This document shows positions 21,452 through 31,330 of a stretch of DNA of 64,000 nt, in pieces. Numbering within the stretch: the first letter of the stretch is position 1; each line of letters starts with the position of its first letter. The DNA comes from Bemisia tabaci. Lineage: Eukaryota; Arthropoda; Insecta; Hemiptera; Aleyrodidae. The DNA is taken from NCBI RefSeq assembly GCF_918797505.1, contig NC_092798.1, positions 6,461,501-6,525,500 on the forward strand, given 5' to 3'. The position numbers and the translations under genes were made by a program. The notes beneath the pieces were generated by a model that was not told the DNA's origin, searched no databases, and worked only from the letters and a program-made list of their open reading frames with translations.

Positions 21452-21713
21452 AGTTGGACGGTGGAATTACCAGACCCCGTATCTCGGTTTGCGACGTTGT
21501 AGACTTCCTTTCATACTTTCTTCTTTACACGGAAAACCAACCAACATCAATTTATAAAAACTTCTGCAATTTTTCTTCTCTGTGCAAAGAAAACTCTGTG
21601 AAAACCAAGGAGGAAAAATGATTTGTTCTCTGTCAAAAGAATAAAATGGGAGCGGAGATTTTTAAGCACCGCAAACGAGATACATGGTCTGCTAGTTTCA
21701 CTGTTGACTTGTT
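21452..21713. repeat. MITE, CGTATCTCGGTTTGCGAC family
   Basis: The left arm contains CCCGTATCTCGGTTTGCGAC, the right arm contains CGCAAACGAGATACATGGTC. Better-preserved arms of the same family are at 28614-28905; a partial copy is at 50030-50320. Confidence 0.7.
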
Positions 21714-22204
21714 ACGATATACCTATACCTACAATATCCCTACAGATTACATTGAAGATATTACTGTCCCTGTAACAGTGACTGATTCGAATGTTATCAC
21801 AGTAGAGGGTTTCAGATATTTGGGCCAGTATGGTTTATTAATTACACAGAACGTAAGTTACCTTTATAAATTAAGGCGTAGAGGCAACTTCTGCCTTTGG
21901 TTGGCCAGAAATTTCTGTAAACGCATTTAAATTCCTAAAATTTATGAGAAATTCCGAATCTACTAAATGAAAGCAAGGATTTTCAGGAGAACATGATTAA
22001 CAATTTGCCGTCAGAAGGAAAACTGCGGAAGGAAAGTGGGAAAGATTTTTCACTAAGGCTCAACATAATATGAGGAGGAAAAAATGAATGTAATTTCCGT
22101 TTACCCTGGTTATAATTCTGGTATTGTAAGAATTCTCTTTCTCTATTTACGTAATTACGTAGTAGATTATTGTATTGTATGAAATCCTGTTATCACGAAG
22201 ACAG

Positions 22205-22409
22205 CAAGGTACACTCTACTACAGGTATGGACAAATGGAATTTTAGAAAGTCGTCAAAACGCGTAGATTTGACAGCATCGAGAGTACGACTGCGAATGGC
22301 ATGTGCGGCAAATGGACGGTACGACTTCATACGTCACTCGATCGCCGATTTTCTCAGCGCTGCCACTTCGGCATCCCGTTTGTCCATACCTGTAGTAGAG
22401 TGTACCTTG
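22205..22409. mobile_element. MULE-type MITE with 9-bp target duplication
   Basis: Perfect inverted repeats of about 31 bp begin CAAGGTACACTCTACTACAG. The identical 9-bp flanks CGAAGACAG lie at 22196-22204 and 22410-22418. A 9-bp duplication and a short body (205 bp) suggest a Mutator-like non-autonomous element. Perfect arms and flanks mean a recent insertion. The 90-codon ORF across it is rejected. Confidence 0.85.
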
Positions 22410-23080
22410 CGAAGACAGAGTATCATAGAGCATAAACAATAAACATAGGAAAGGTTGTGTCTGATCATGAGTCATTAGAAGGTTTTAGCGTAGTGTGCTG
22501 CAACCTAGCGGACACATGGTGCCTTCGATTCGCGAAAAGTTACCTTCAGTACTCACAATCAGTTGCAGTTGATTGATTTCGTTTATTGTCTCATCATTTA
22601 CCTATTAATATTTATATTTCGTTCATTTATTTACCTATAATATTTTTTACGTGTCCAATTAGGGCATCATTTAAAACAATTAATTTGGCCTCGTTAAGTG
22701 ATACGTTCATATTTGATACATTTTCTTCAAATGATCTAGAAAAGTTATTTTTTTGGAGCCGTAATAGTTTTCTCTGTTTTTATGAGAAATCGAGGATTTT
22801 TTTATGTATTAATATTTCGGTACTTAAGTAATGGATCATTATTTTTCTTATGGATCTTGGATTTTTTTTCGGGGGGGGGGGGGGAGGAAGCACAATTTTA
22901 GATGTTTTAATTATTGAAAATTTTAACATACTCAGTTAATAGGTAGTAAATTAAATCTGGGACTCATTAAAATTGCGCTCACCGCTGAGCGCTTCTCTAA
23001 TACTCACGTATTAGAGCTTTCCCGCTTGTTTTTTACTTTATCTCACACTTTGAGAATTTCGAAACAGTAACTTCGGAATG
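22410..23080. other. No gene recognised; 14-G homopolymer inside
   Basis: AT-rich with an uninterrupted G run at about 22871-22884. No coding signal seen. Confidence 0.4.
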
Positions 23081-23084
23081 GAGG

Positions 23085-23400
23085 ATTTGCAGGTATCTGA
23101 AATTGGATGAATTTCGCGTTCAAGTTGAAACTACTGAGCGAACTGCATGCGATGGCACCCTTGGTTCAAGAATCGAACAATTATTGGAAGAGAAATGACA
23201 AAACGATCTAATGTACTAAAACACGTGTGCCTAGACGGGCAATGCTGCCAGATAACGTTACTAGGTGGTGCACTTTCTCATTTTTAATTATTTTTTTTTT
23301 TTTTTATACTATTCCCTACATCAGAAAAAAATAATGGAAAGCATTGCGAAATCCAATTTTTGGGCACTCTCAAGAGCACGTGTTTTGAGGCTTTTAGTGT
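23085..23400. repeat. 300-bp dispersed repeat, copy 1 of 3
   Basis: Matches 26990-27255 and 43800-44125 through GCAGGTATCTGAAATT, AACAATTATTGGA, a GTGGTGCACTTTCTC-like block and GCACTCTCA. The termini were not defined, so the class is unknown. Confidence 0.6.
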
Positions 23401-24537
23401 CTACCTTCACGAGCTCTCTCCAAATTCAGATACTTATTTTTTGTAGGTTACATAAAGCAATAGGTTTGTTGTACGCAAGAGGTACACCCAAATAAATATA
23501 CTTTTCATGGGTTGAATCACACGAAAAACAATTTGGGCACGTTGAGTCTGAAATTCAGTTTGCAACACGCTTTTCCAAGTTTTCCGCGTCTGCGGGCAGT
23601 TTTTTTCAGTCATCATCGACCAGATTTGCACGCGTAGAGGAGTAAGAAAAATTAATATGAGTAAACAGACGATTTCACTAGCTTTATCTATTGTGTGATT
23701 TCAATAAATTTCAAGCGTTTGTTTCCTTTTCTTCTTCATTTTGCAGAAATAAGAGCTTCGAATCAACTGAAATCTTACGGAAGGAGAGATTATAACAGTT
23801 TGCGAGGTTGGTTGTTTACTCAGGTTGTCTCCCTCCGGACAAACCTGACTGCCGGCCACCAAGAAAAACTGCCCGCTTAGCGGTAAACTAGAAAAAGCGT
23901 GTTACAAACTACGCAGATTGCGCGCTAGGGAATGGATTTCAGACTTTTTTATGTGCCCAACATGATTTTAGGGCAAATTTACTGTGAGAAAGTGTGTTAA
24001 GTTGGCTGTATCTCTTGCATGCAAGAGCCCCTTATACATTTGGAGATGACTGAAATTCGTTTCTTTTTGTCAAGTTTTTAGGCAAAATGCTTAAAAATGA
24101 AAAGGGCAAGAGGTTTCGACTTTTTTGGCAATATTTTCATAGATTTACATCTTTAGCCATGTGATATTCCTGGTCATTTTTAAATTTCTTCATCTTTGAC
24201 TGTTGATGTAAAATTTAAGTAAACCAATTTAAAGAACCGTAAATGCAACCACGACTGTAAGCCGTAAATTAGCTGGTAGTAAGTGAGTTATTTGAAATTA
24301 CACTAAATATAAAATACTATATGTTTATTTTGAAAATCTTGTTAATCTTTTTTAATGTTTATATGGCCAAAAAAATCCAAATTTTTCCGTATGAAAAAAA
24401 TACTCCAAAATATTTAGAATTTTTTTTTGTATTTAAATATTCCTTTTACTTATAAAAGATCCAGGTGCACTTCAGAATAGCACATTCGCAAGTACTCACT
24501 GTGGAAATATCATAAAAGAAAGTTCTATAAAGTTATA
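23401..24537. other. No gene recognised
   Basis: AT-rich; short ORFs at 23434-23880 lack domains. Nothing else recognised. Confidence 0.35.
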
Positions 24538-24913
24538 TGGACATAGCTCTGAATTAGAGACGTGCTGGAAATATGGGGTGTGCTGTGTGCTCTAGAGAGC
24601 TGCATAAGAAACAATGTAAAAGTAGATTGGATTCCTTTCGCGGAAATGAAAAAGTGGGATTTTACATTAAATCAACCCGAACTGACGCCAGAATATGCGG
24701 CACTCAAGAACCGTGGGCATATGCTAATTAATAGCGTTGTAAACAGGGCTCTTGAGTTTAAAAGCCACGACGTCGATCTCCCCGTGCCGATCGTCGCCGC
24801 TGACGTCACTGGCGCTTCATAATTCCCATCCATTCTTACGGCCCTCAACTAACGAGCATACACTCCTTCATTCCAACCCGTCTCTGGTTCCTTTTAGCAG
24901 AAACACGTCCATG
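24538..24913. repeat. Dispersed repeat immediately downstream of paralogue A
   Basis: Aligned with 600-977, which lies downstream of paralogue C. It ends CTTTTAGCAGAAACACGTCCA, i.e. the TGGACG family terminus, about 10 bp before the stop codon of A. The same repeat beside both genes suggests a duplicated flank or repeated insertion at the same side. Confidence 0.65.
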
Positions 24914-24923
24914 TAAAAGCTCT

Positions 24924-25493
24924 TCAGTTCCCGTTGGCGCTTACTGATCGCTCCTTCATCTGCAGAGAGGGACCGACAGCATCGGCTAGGGTCTTTGACA
25001 AGGACCTTGCTCGGTCGACGGTCCTCGAAAGCGACCTCGATGAGGACTTCGATGACGACCTTAAGTTCGACCTTGACGAGACTCTGGACAGTCGCTTCGG
25101 GAGGGTAGCTCGGCGGGCCATGCTGGGTCCGAAACACTCGAAATAAACTCCGTCGGATTCGAGTTGGACCGGGAAATCGTGGTGGAGTCCGTAGCCATCG
25201 GAGAGCTCGAATTCCCCGGACTTGATTTGCTCGACGGTGAAGTCGTCCCAACTCTTTGCGAGAGGGCAGTGCCTCGGCCACCAGGGGAGGGGTCGCTTTC
25301 CGTAGAGGATGTAGTTCCACCAGTGCCCCAGGTTGCAGAGGAAGGGTTCGTAGGGCAGGTCGCGATCCACCAGCATCGTCGCCAGCGCGATCCGCTTCTG
25401 ACGGACTTCCTCGGTGATCGACTCCTTGACCGCCTTCAGTTGCCAGCCCTTCTCCATGGTGTCGGAGACGCAGTAGCGGGTCAGCCGGAGAGC
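24924..25493 (-). CDS. Paralogue A, terminal coding exon with Ser/Arg-rich tail
   Basis: The acceptor GTTTTTGCTTAG lies at 25494-25505 and the exon opens in phase 0 with ALRLTRY, matching ITLTRF of paralogue B. Then come GWQLK, a basic/acidic helix-like stretch, LVDRDLPYEP, C-x3-HWW, YILYGKR, CPLAKSW, GEFELSDG, DFP and ECFG. After the shared domain the protein continues for about 60 residues of Ser/Arg-rich sequence (for example SRSNLRSSSKSSSRS), absent from B and C. The tail could be disordered; whether it arose from local repeat expansion is a guess. The 189 residues here follow 81 from the exon at 31575-31331. A MITE inserted 18 bp upstream of the pyrimidine tract occupies the likely branch-point side. 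The long antisense-frame ORF at 24868-25680 is a shadow. Confidence 0.78.
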   Translation of the reverse strand, partial: ALRLTRYCVSDTMEKGWQLKAVKESITEEVRQKRIALATMLVDRDLPYEPFLCNLGHWWNYILYGKRPLPWWPRHCPLAKSWDDFTVEQIKSGEFELSDGYGLHHDFPVQLESDGVYFECFGPSMARRATLPKRLSRVSSRSNLRSSSKSSSRSLSRTVDRARSLSKTLADAVGPSLQMKERSVSANGN

Positions 25494-25505
25494 CTAAGCA
25501 AAAAC
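25494..25505 (-). promoter_or_regulatory. Splice acceptor of paralogue A
   Basis: Minus strand GTTTTTGCTTAG precedes the exon. It fits the donor AAG/GTACGTG at 31331/31330 in phase 0, and the join reproduces the residue spacing of B exactly. Confidence 0.75.
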
Positions 25506-25522
25506 GTGGATGTTGACCGGAG

Positions 25523-25686
25523 CAGTGGCGTGGCGTGAATTGCGATGTATCGATTGTTATGCTATTTAATCTTATGGTAAAGAATCGATTATTGAGGTGT
25601 TCGCTGCGAACACCCTGTTTATCAATCCTTTTCCATAGGTTAAAATGGCATAACAATCGATATATCGCAAAGCACGCCACGCCACT
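25523..25686. repeat. hAT-type MITE (ATCGAT family), perfect 8-bp target duplication
   Basis: CAGTGGCGTGGCGTG starts it and the mirrored CACGCCACGCCACTG ends it. The centre is the near-palindrome GGTGTTCGCTGCGAACACC. Flanks are GACCGGAG at 25515-25522 and 25687-25694. This is one of the two freshest copies and defines the family as hAT-like. Confidence 0.92.
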
Positions 25687-25713
25687 GGACCGGAGACAAA
25701 GAGAGACCCTCTA

Positions 25714-25971
25714 CTCTGCCGTGCTAAGGGAGAACGCCGTATGAGCCTTCAGACGTTGCCAAATTTCCTTTGACAAATCCAAATTTTCGGGAAAATTTGT
25801 GGATCTTTTTCTTCCGACTATTCACAGAATTTTGTCTGGAATATGATTTAATATTTGTGAAAATTTTAAAGGAAAAATTCGTTAATTTCCTCTAGTATAG
25901 ATATTTTCTGGGACGAAATTTGCCGATGTCTGGAGGCTCATACGGCATCCTTCCTTAGCACGGCATCACTG
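25714..25971. repeat. MITE, GCCGTGCTAAGG family
   Basis: Arms read TGCCGTGCTAAGGGAGAACG and inverted TGCCGTGCTAAGGAAGGATG, each followed by CCGTATGAGCC. Best-preserved member of the family in the window. Confidence 0.8.
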
Positions 25972-26082
25972 ACCTCTTGGCGACAGATGGACGTTTTAAC
26001 TTTCGGAGATTTTCATAAGAAACTTTCATAAGACAAATTATAAGGGAGCAACAATCATCACCCTTTTTTTTGGATATTAACC

Positions 26083-26210
26083 TGACCTGCTACTAGGTGG
26101 ATGATAAGCTCCGGGTGATATCATGAACCGCACACGTCTACCAAACTTCGGTTTGTTAGCAAAACGTAATACTCAACACGTTGTTGAACATCCATCAAGT
26201 AGGCAGGTCA
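26083..26210. repeat. Small MITE with TGACCTGC ends
   Basis: TGACCTGCTACTAGGTGGAT on the left and inverted TTGACCTGCCTACTTGATGG on the right enclose about 85 bp with no coding signal. Confidence 0.6.
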
Positions 26211-26696
26211 ACAATTGAGTGTTAAAGTTCTGAAAGTGAGAGTGTCCACCATTGCCAAGATTGCCAAGAAGGTCTTTATTGGTCCATGATGTCGACAATG
26301 GACTGTATTCACATTCGTTCCTTAGACAGCTCCTTTCCTCAAGAGGCTCTAATTGGTTTATATTGCGACTGAGAGAGGTGTAAGGGAGCCTTCAAAATAT
26401 GCGTAAGGAAAAGGGCAATTTTCGCCGATCTCGGTAAAATTCAGAAGTACAACTTTGTAATTGGATACTTACAAGGGATTACAATGATTTTCCACTGCTA
26501 AAAGTACAAAATACGGAGGGTAAATTTCTATATTTTTGACAAACTGTAGGGTAGGCGAATCTATTCATTAAATTCACAAAACTTACATTATATTTTCTTT
26601 CATGTCTCGTATTTTTGTGGTGGTAAATCAATAATTTAATCCCCTCCAGGACCCATTTTTAAAATACTGCTGAATTGTACTCTAGGTTTGCGAAAA
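26211..26696. other. Intron of paralogue A, no gene recognised
   Basis: AT-rich; nothing recognised other than simple AT tracts. Confidence 0.4.
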
Positions 26697-26820
26697 TGGA
26701 CGTATTTCTGTCAAACGGAATTATGTGCATTAAGACATGAGCCCTGAAACCCATAAAAATATATTCATTACAGGGCTCACGTCATAATGCACATAGTTCC
26801 GTTTGGAAGAAAAACGTCCA
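26697..26820. repeat. 124-bp palindromic MITE, TGGACG family
   Basis: Arms of about 50 bp begin TGGACGTATTTCTGTCAAAC and inverted TGGACGTTTTTCTTCCAAAC, both running into ATGTGCATTA and GAGCCCTG. A half copy is at 33743-33792. Confidence 0.85.
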
Positions 26821-26989
26821 AATTTTGCTTTTTATGATGCTACGGTAAGGATCTTCTTGAACCACAATGTAAACTTTGTAAGCCTCTCAACCACCCCCGA
26901 TGTAATACCCTCCCGGGGGTTTTATTAAGTTAAGTTTCTCTATAAGCACTGTTACCTATATGTATCTTTTATACAATGGAGAATTTTAT

Positions 26990-27255
26990 GTTTGAAATTT
27001 AACTGCTAGGAAAACTGAGCACGAGGATATCCTTAGTTTCTCAATTGAAAAATTATTGGAGGGAATATGACGAAATAACCGAATCTGGCAAATTACATGT
27101 ATTCAAAAGGAGATGCCACGAGCCGGCACATTTTCTCCCTTTTAAATCCATTTGCCTCCAATTACCCATATCAGGAAAAAAAAAATTGAAAAATACTGCG
27201 AACTCAGCTCATTAAGCACTCTCAGATGAGGTGATAAAATTTGTGTGTGCAAATT
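26990..27255. repeat. 300-bp dispersed repeat, copy 2 of 3
   Basis: Shares ACTGCTAGGAAAACTGAGCA, AAAATTATTGGAGGGAATAT and AAGCACTCTCAGATGA with 43800-44125. Confidence 0.65.
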
Positions 27256-27481
27256 TTCCATCATGTCAAAATGTAAACCTTAATTACTGAATAAACAAAT
27301 ATAAAAAACCTCTCAAGTAAGAATCTCTGTTCATCAAATTTGGAATGAAATTCTGTGCCTGAGTCTATAAGTGGCCTAAAAACCCGGAGTGCTATATATG
27401 AATGCGGAGCGGAATATTTTCTCCTCGCCGGGTAACTTAATATAACAGGGCGGAATCTACTTTTTCTGGGCAGTACCATAC

Positions 27482-27661
27482 GCTTTTATGGTGCTATTTC
27501 ACCTCGCATTCATATCACTCAGGGTTCTTGAGCGATATACAGCTTTTATGGTGCTATTTCACCTCGCATTCATATCACTCGGGGGTTTTAAGCGATATAT
27601 AGCTTTTATGGTGCTATTTCACCTCGCATTCATATCACTCGGGGTTTTGGGCGGTATAAAG
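27482..27661. repeat. 60-bp tandem repeat, three copies
   Basis: Units start near 27482, 27542 and 27602 with TTTTATGGTGCTATTTCACC and GCATTCATATCACTC. The period is a multiple of three, so the ORF at 27488-27703 shows a 20-residue repeat, but that is a by-product of the period. A lone unit occurs at 54112-54172. Confidence 0.9.
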
Positions 27662-28613
27662 AATCCGGCACCGAATTTCACTACGAACATCGTTACAGGA
27701 TGAACACCAAGTCCTGGCTATGAGGATGGGATCGAATGTCCCGAAACGCGTCCCACCTCTTAAAAAAAATTCCGCAAGTGAGTCAGTTTTTCTCCAAAAA
27801 ATTGTATTGGTTTAAAAAAAAACTTCACTCTTCAATTTTTAACAATGAAGCTGTTTCAGGAACGACTGAAAATACGGAGTCGCCGTACTAAAAATCGATA
27901 CTAGCAATGTGCAAAATGCGTATACAGCATTCCTAAGAAAGGGAAAGCGATTCCTAAAGAATAAAAACACACCTGATGACACTGAATGTACCATATTATT
28001 TGTCGCACACAGCTACACCTGATGCAGGTGCATGATGCAGGTGATGACAGCACACTGCACACCCTGATGAGCAGATTGTGAGCGAAATAGCCTACGTCAC
28101 GGTACATCGTATTCTCGGAATTCCGCATTGAATAAAAAAAAAGTAACATAATCTCATTTTTATTTATAGATTCTCCGCGCAATTGTGTTAACGTTTCAGA
28201 ATGCCTGCCGTGTTACCGAGGAGAACCGTAAAGTGGAAAAATGTAGTTTTTAACAAAAGGGCCCAGTTGCGTCAGAGCGGAAAATTTCATTCGAAGAAAC
28301 CTCCGCTCTTTTTCAAATTACCACAAATCATCTGAAAGTCACAGAAATCGTTTGGATGATTAAGAATCGCCGAGTTTTATTTTCACAGGACCTTTTTCAT
28401 TTTTATGTTAGGCTATGTTCAGACAAGACAACTAGCAATAAGTGATATCTCTCGCATGCTTTCATGCTTGCATTCTGGACACAACCGTTCAATTTCAAGG
28501 CTAGAAATGAGCAGAAAAGGGCGCCATTTTATTCAGTAAGCAAACTTCTCTGGCCGAATAATACCCTTTACAACTGCTTAGTCTGGAACAACGTCAATTT
28601 TTGCACACGTGCG
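27662..28613. other. Intron of paralogue A, no gene recognised
   Basis: Contains short TGATGCAGGTG direct repeats near 28018-28045; no coding region or transposon ends recognised. Confidence 0.35.
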
Positions 28614-28905
28614 GCTTTTACAACACATATCGACGGTGAAACTATCAAACCACGTATCTCGGTTTGCGACGTTGCAGACTTCCTGTCATACTTTATTTTT
28701 TAAATGAAAAACTACTCAACATCCAGTCTTGAAAATTTCTGTGATTTTTCCTCTTTGTGCGGAGAAAATTCCGTGAAAATTTCAAGGAATGATATTGATT
28801 TGGTCTGCTTCAAAAAAAATAAAATGTGAGCGTAGATTTTTAAACACCGCAAACGAGATACGTGGTTTGGTAGTTTCACCGTCGATATGTGTCGTTTTAT
28901 ACAAA
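28614..28905. repeat. MITE, CGTATCTCGGTTTGCGAC family
   Basis: Arms of about 60 bp: left CACATATCGACGGTGAAACT then CCACGTATCTCGGTTTGCG, right with the mirror CGCAAACGAGATACGTGG and TTTCACCGTCGATATGTG. Confidence 0.8.
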
Positions 28906-29136
28906 TAAGACGAAGTTTGCACTTTTAGCTGCATTGGTGGTTTCATCTAAATTAGATCGAAGCGAAGCGATCCATAGCGAATTTTGAAGGAATATCAATT
29001 TCGAGGATTTGAGCCTCACGGCTCTTTTCGACAACACGGTAGGTTCCACTATAAAAAATCGTCGAACGCACCTGTGAGCTCATATTTTGATTATGAGCTC
29101 TGAGGAATATGCAGCTCAGTATCACTAAAAAAAGAA

Positions 29137-29137
<1 letters not shown>

Positions 29138-29181
<44 letters not shown>
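29138..29181. repeat. 44-base A homopolymer
   Basis: Uninterrupted A run on the plus strand. No retroposon body was recognised upstream, so it is reported only as a simple repeat. Confidence 0.9.
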
Positions 29182-29183
<2 letters not shown>

Positions 29184-29361
29184 TCAGGTGTACCCGCTGG
29201 TGAAAAAACCGAGAACACAACATTGAATTCCAATAACACAGTATTTACTAGAAGTGTGTCTATTCCCCGTCGGAGGGAGTCTAATTGAAGCCAGCATGTT
29301 TTTCAGTGAACACACAGTGTTAAAGGAATGCAAGATTGTGTTCCGTTAATCCACTAGCAAC

Positions 29362-29520
29362 TAGTAGCGTGCTTTGCGATATATCGATTGACCTGCCATT
29401 TGAAATTATGGAAAAGGATCGATAAATAGAGTGTTTGAAACGAACACCTTCATAATCGATCTTTCACCATAGCTGCAAACGGGGAAATATCGATATATCG
29501 TAAAACACGCAACGCCACTG
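29362..29520. repeat. hAT-type MITE (ATCGAT family) copy
   Basis: GCGTGCTTTGCGATATATCG on the left, AATATCGATATATCG and CGCCACTG on the right. Flanks CTAGCAAC and CTGGCAAC (7 of 8) suggest a target duplication. Confidence 0.85.
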
Positions 29521-30036
29521 CTGGCAACTGCCAGGAACACTGAGCTTCATGTTCCTTTAGACTATAGACCGAAACGAACACACCAGTGCGCTGAGGTATG
29601 TGCTTTGCAGTGAAACGTGGAAACATTAAAACCGTTGCGCTGCAAGCTCCTGCCAAAAAATTAAGAATTTATGTTTTTTAACCAATCCGAATTCCAAAAA
29701 TTCAGCACTTTTATGACGTAGACTCATGAATGTGTGGCTTTTCTCGGCGAAAAAGATTAATTCAGTGCCAGTTGTGGATTTTTTAGGAGTGCAGTTTTTT
29801 AAAAGTTAGGTTTAATTTAGGTCGAGGAATGGAAATTCGAATTTTTGGCGTAAAACACCTGCTAGTATTTTGAGTGAAAAATTGCGCGCATTTTATAACA
29901 GACATTTTTGGTGTCGGGGGATCGTCCATTCATGGCGTTCGTCATAGATAGTACTACTTCGTTCGTCTACTATCTCGGAATACACTAGAAATACAGCTTT
30001 ACACCGGGCGGTAAGAGGGGACTTTAACGTCATGTC
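29521..30036. other. Intron of paralogue A, no gene recognised
   Basis: AT-rich with short ORFs only. Confidence 0.35.
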
Positions 30037-30555
30037 AGTTCGCCTTCAATTTTTAGTGTAGGCAGAGTGAGTTCTCATAAGGTCGAATAGTGGTATGACT
30101 ACAAATGTAGCGTTCATTCAGAAGACAAAAGAAGTATCTACGGTGAGAGCATACTATCCCTGCCATCCTCAAGGATTATTTCCCCACTACCTTCAAAGAT
30201 GAGGAATGTAGACAGTTTTTCCGCTTTCCTGAAAAATCGCGTTTTCCGAGTTACATGGTTGCGGATTTCCACCATTGATATCCTATCACCCAATGCGATG
30301 TGGAGAGGTGATTCTAACGCATCGGCAGTTCGCCTTCAATTTTTGATGCAAGCAACACGAGCCCTCACGTGGTCAATTAGTGGTATCATCGTTAAATGAC
30401 AGGGGTTTCTCATATAGATTATCACCAGACAGAAAATTGTGCCTTTGATACCATACCAGTTCGCCTTCAATTTTTTGTGTAGGCAACGTGAGTTCCCATG
30501 TGGTCGAATAGTCGTATCACGATAAATGTTACGTTTAATCGGAAGACACACATAC
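30037..30555. repeat. Three spaced direct repeats of about 95 bp
   Basis: Units near 30037, 30319 and 30452 each contain CAGTTCGCCTTCAATTTTT, a GCAA/GCAG..GAG block and GGTC.AATAGT.GTAT. Spacing is irregular. Confidence 0.75.
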
Positions 30556-30574
30556 GTGACGTAGACAAGGTATG

Positions 30575-31085
30575 AAGTTAAGGATTCTAATACATGTTTC
30601 TTAACCAAAATTTCACGTAAAACACGATTCGCGATTCGCGCGACGAAAATTACTGAAATCAACTCCTAACCAAGATATTTCATGTTTCTTGACGCGTGGA
30701 TTCAAGCCTCCAGCTCATGAAAACGCAATGGTCAATGGTGAGTCAAATCGCACACTAAACGTTACCGTGGTAGTCTTTGCGAAACAAAAATAGGGCAACC
30801 TCAATCTTGACGCTTTGACTCAGCCACATCAAATTGTTTACAATTTGAGCAATAAAGGTTAGGAAAGGAACAATGCTCGATTGAGAAAACCTGCCAAAAC
30901 CGTTGTAAGGCACGATTTAGCTCACGTAGAGTATTGTGTTTCTTGTGACAGGACAATTCGAATTTCCCGTAACCAATGTAAAATAAAAACGTTGATAGCT
31001 CAGTTAGGAGTTGATTTCAGTAATTTTCGATGAGGGAATCGTGTTTTACGTAAAAGTTTGGTCAAAACACATGTATGAGAACGCA
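30575..31085. mobile_element. Uninterrupted copy of the element at 10382-11985
   Basis: Inverted arms carry TTCTTAACCAAAATTTCACG, AACACGATTCGC and TGAAATCAACTCCTAACCAA on the left, with mirror words (AGTTAGGAGTTGATTTCAGT, ATCGTGTTTTACG) on the right. About 510 bp and no coding capacity. Confidence 0.75.
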
Positions 31086-31094
31086 TGTATTACA

Positions 31095-31240
31095 AGATAG
31101 ATTACAGTTTACGATAAGGAGCCCTATTTCTGGTCCATTTTAGAAACAACATACATGCTATTGGTTTCCCTATGCAGATATGTGCTTTCATAGAATAGCC
31201 AAAGATAGTGGCTCCTTATTGAAAATTGTAATCCAAATTA
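31095..31240. repeat. MITE related to 43000-43130
   Basis: Inverted arms AAGGAGCC...TTTC and GAAA...GGCTCCTTA, with central words GTTTCCCTATGCAGATATGTG shared (GTTTCCTTATGCAGATAAGTG) with the copy near 43050. Confidence 0.65.
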
Positions 31241-31330
31241 TGAGTGCCCACCCACTCCCTGGAGTGTTACGTAATTTACGGACACCCCCTCTCGGGTTTA
31301 ATCATTTTGAATTGATTATCGTTCACGTAC

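Noticed and set aside
24868..25680. 270-codon ORF on the minus strand
   Set aside because: It is a different frame over the terminal exon of paralogue A and a MITE. The conserved family motifs are in the 177-codon frame.
27488..27703. ORF with a 20-residue repeat
   Set aside because: By-product of a 60-bp tandem repeat period; no start context or splice support.
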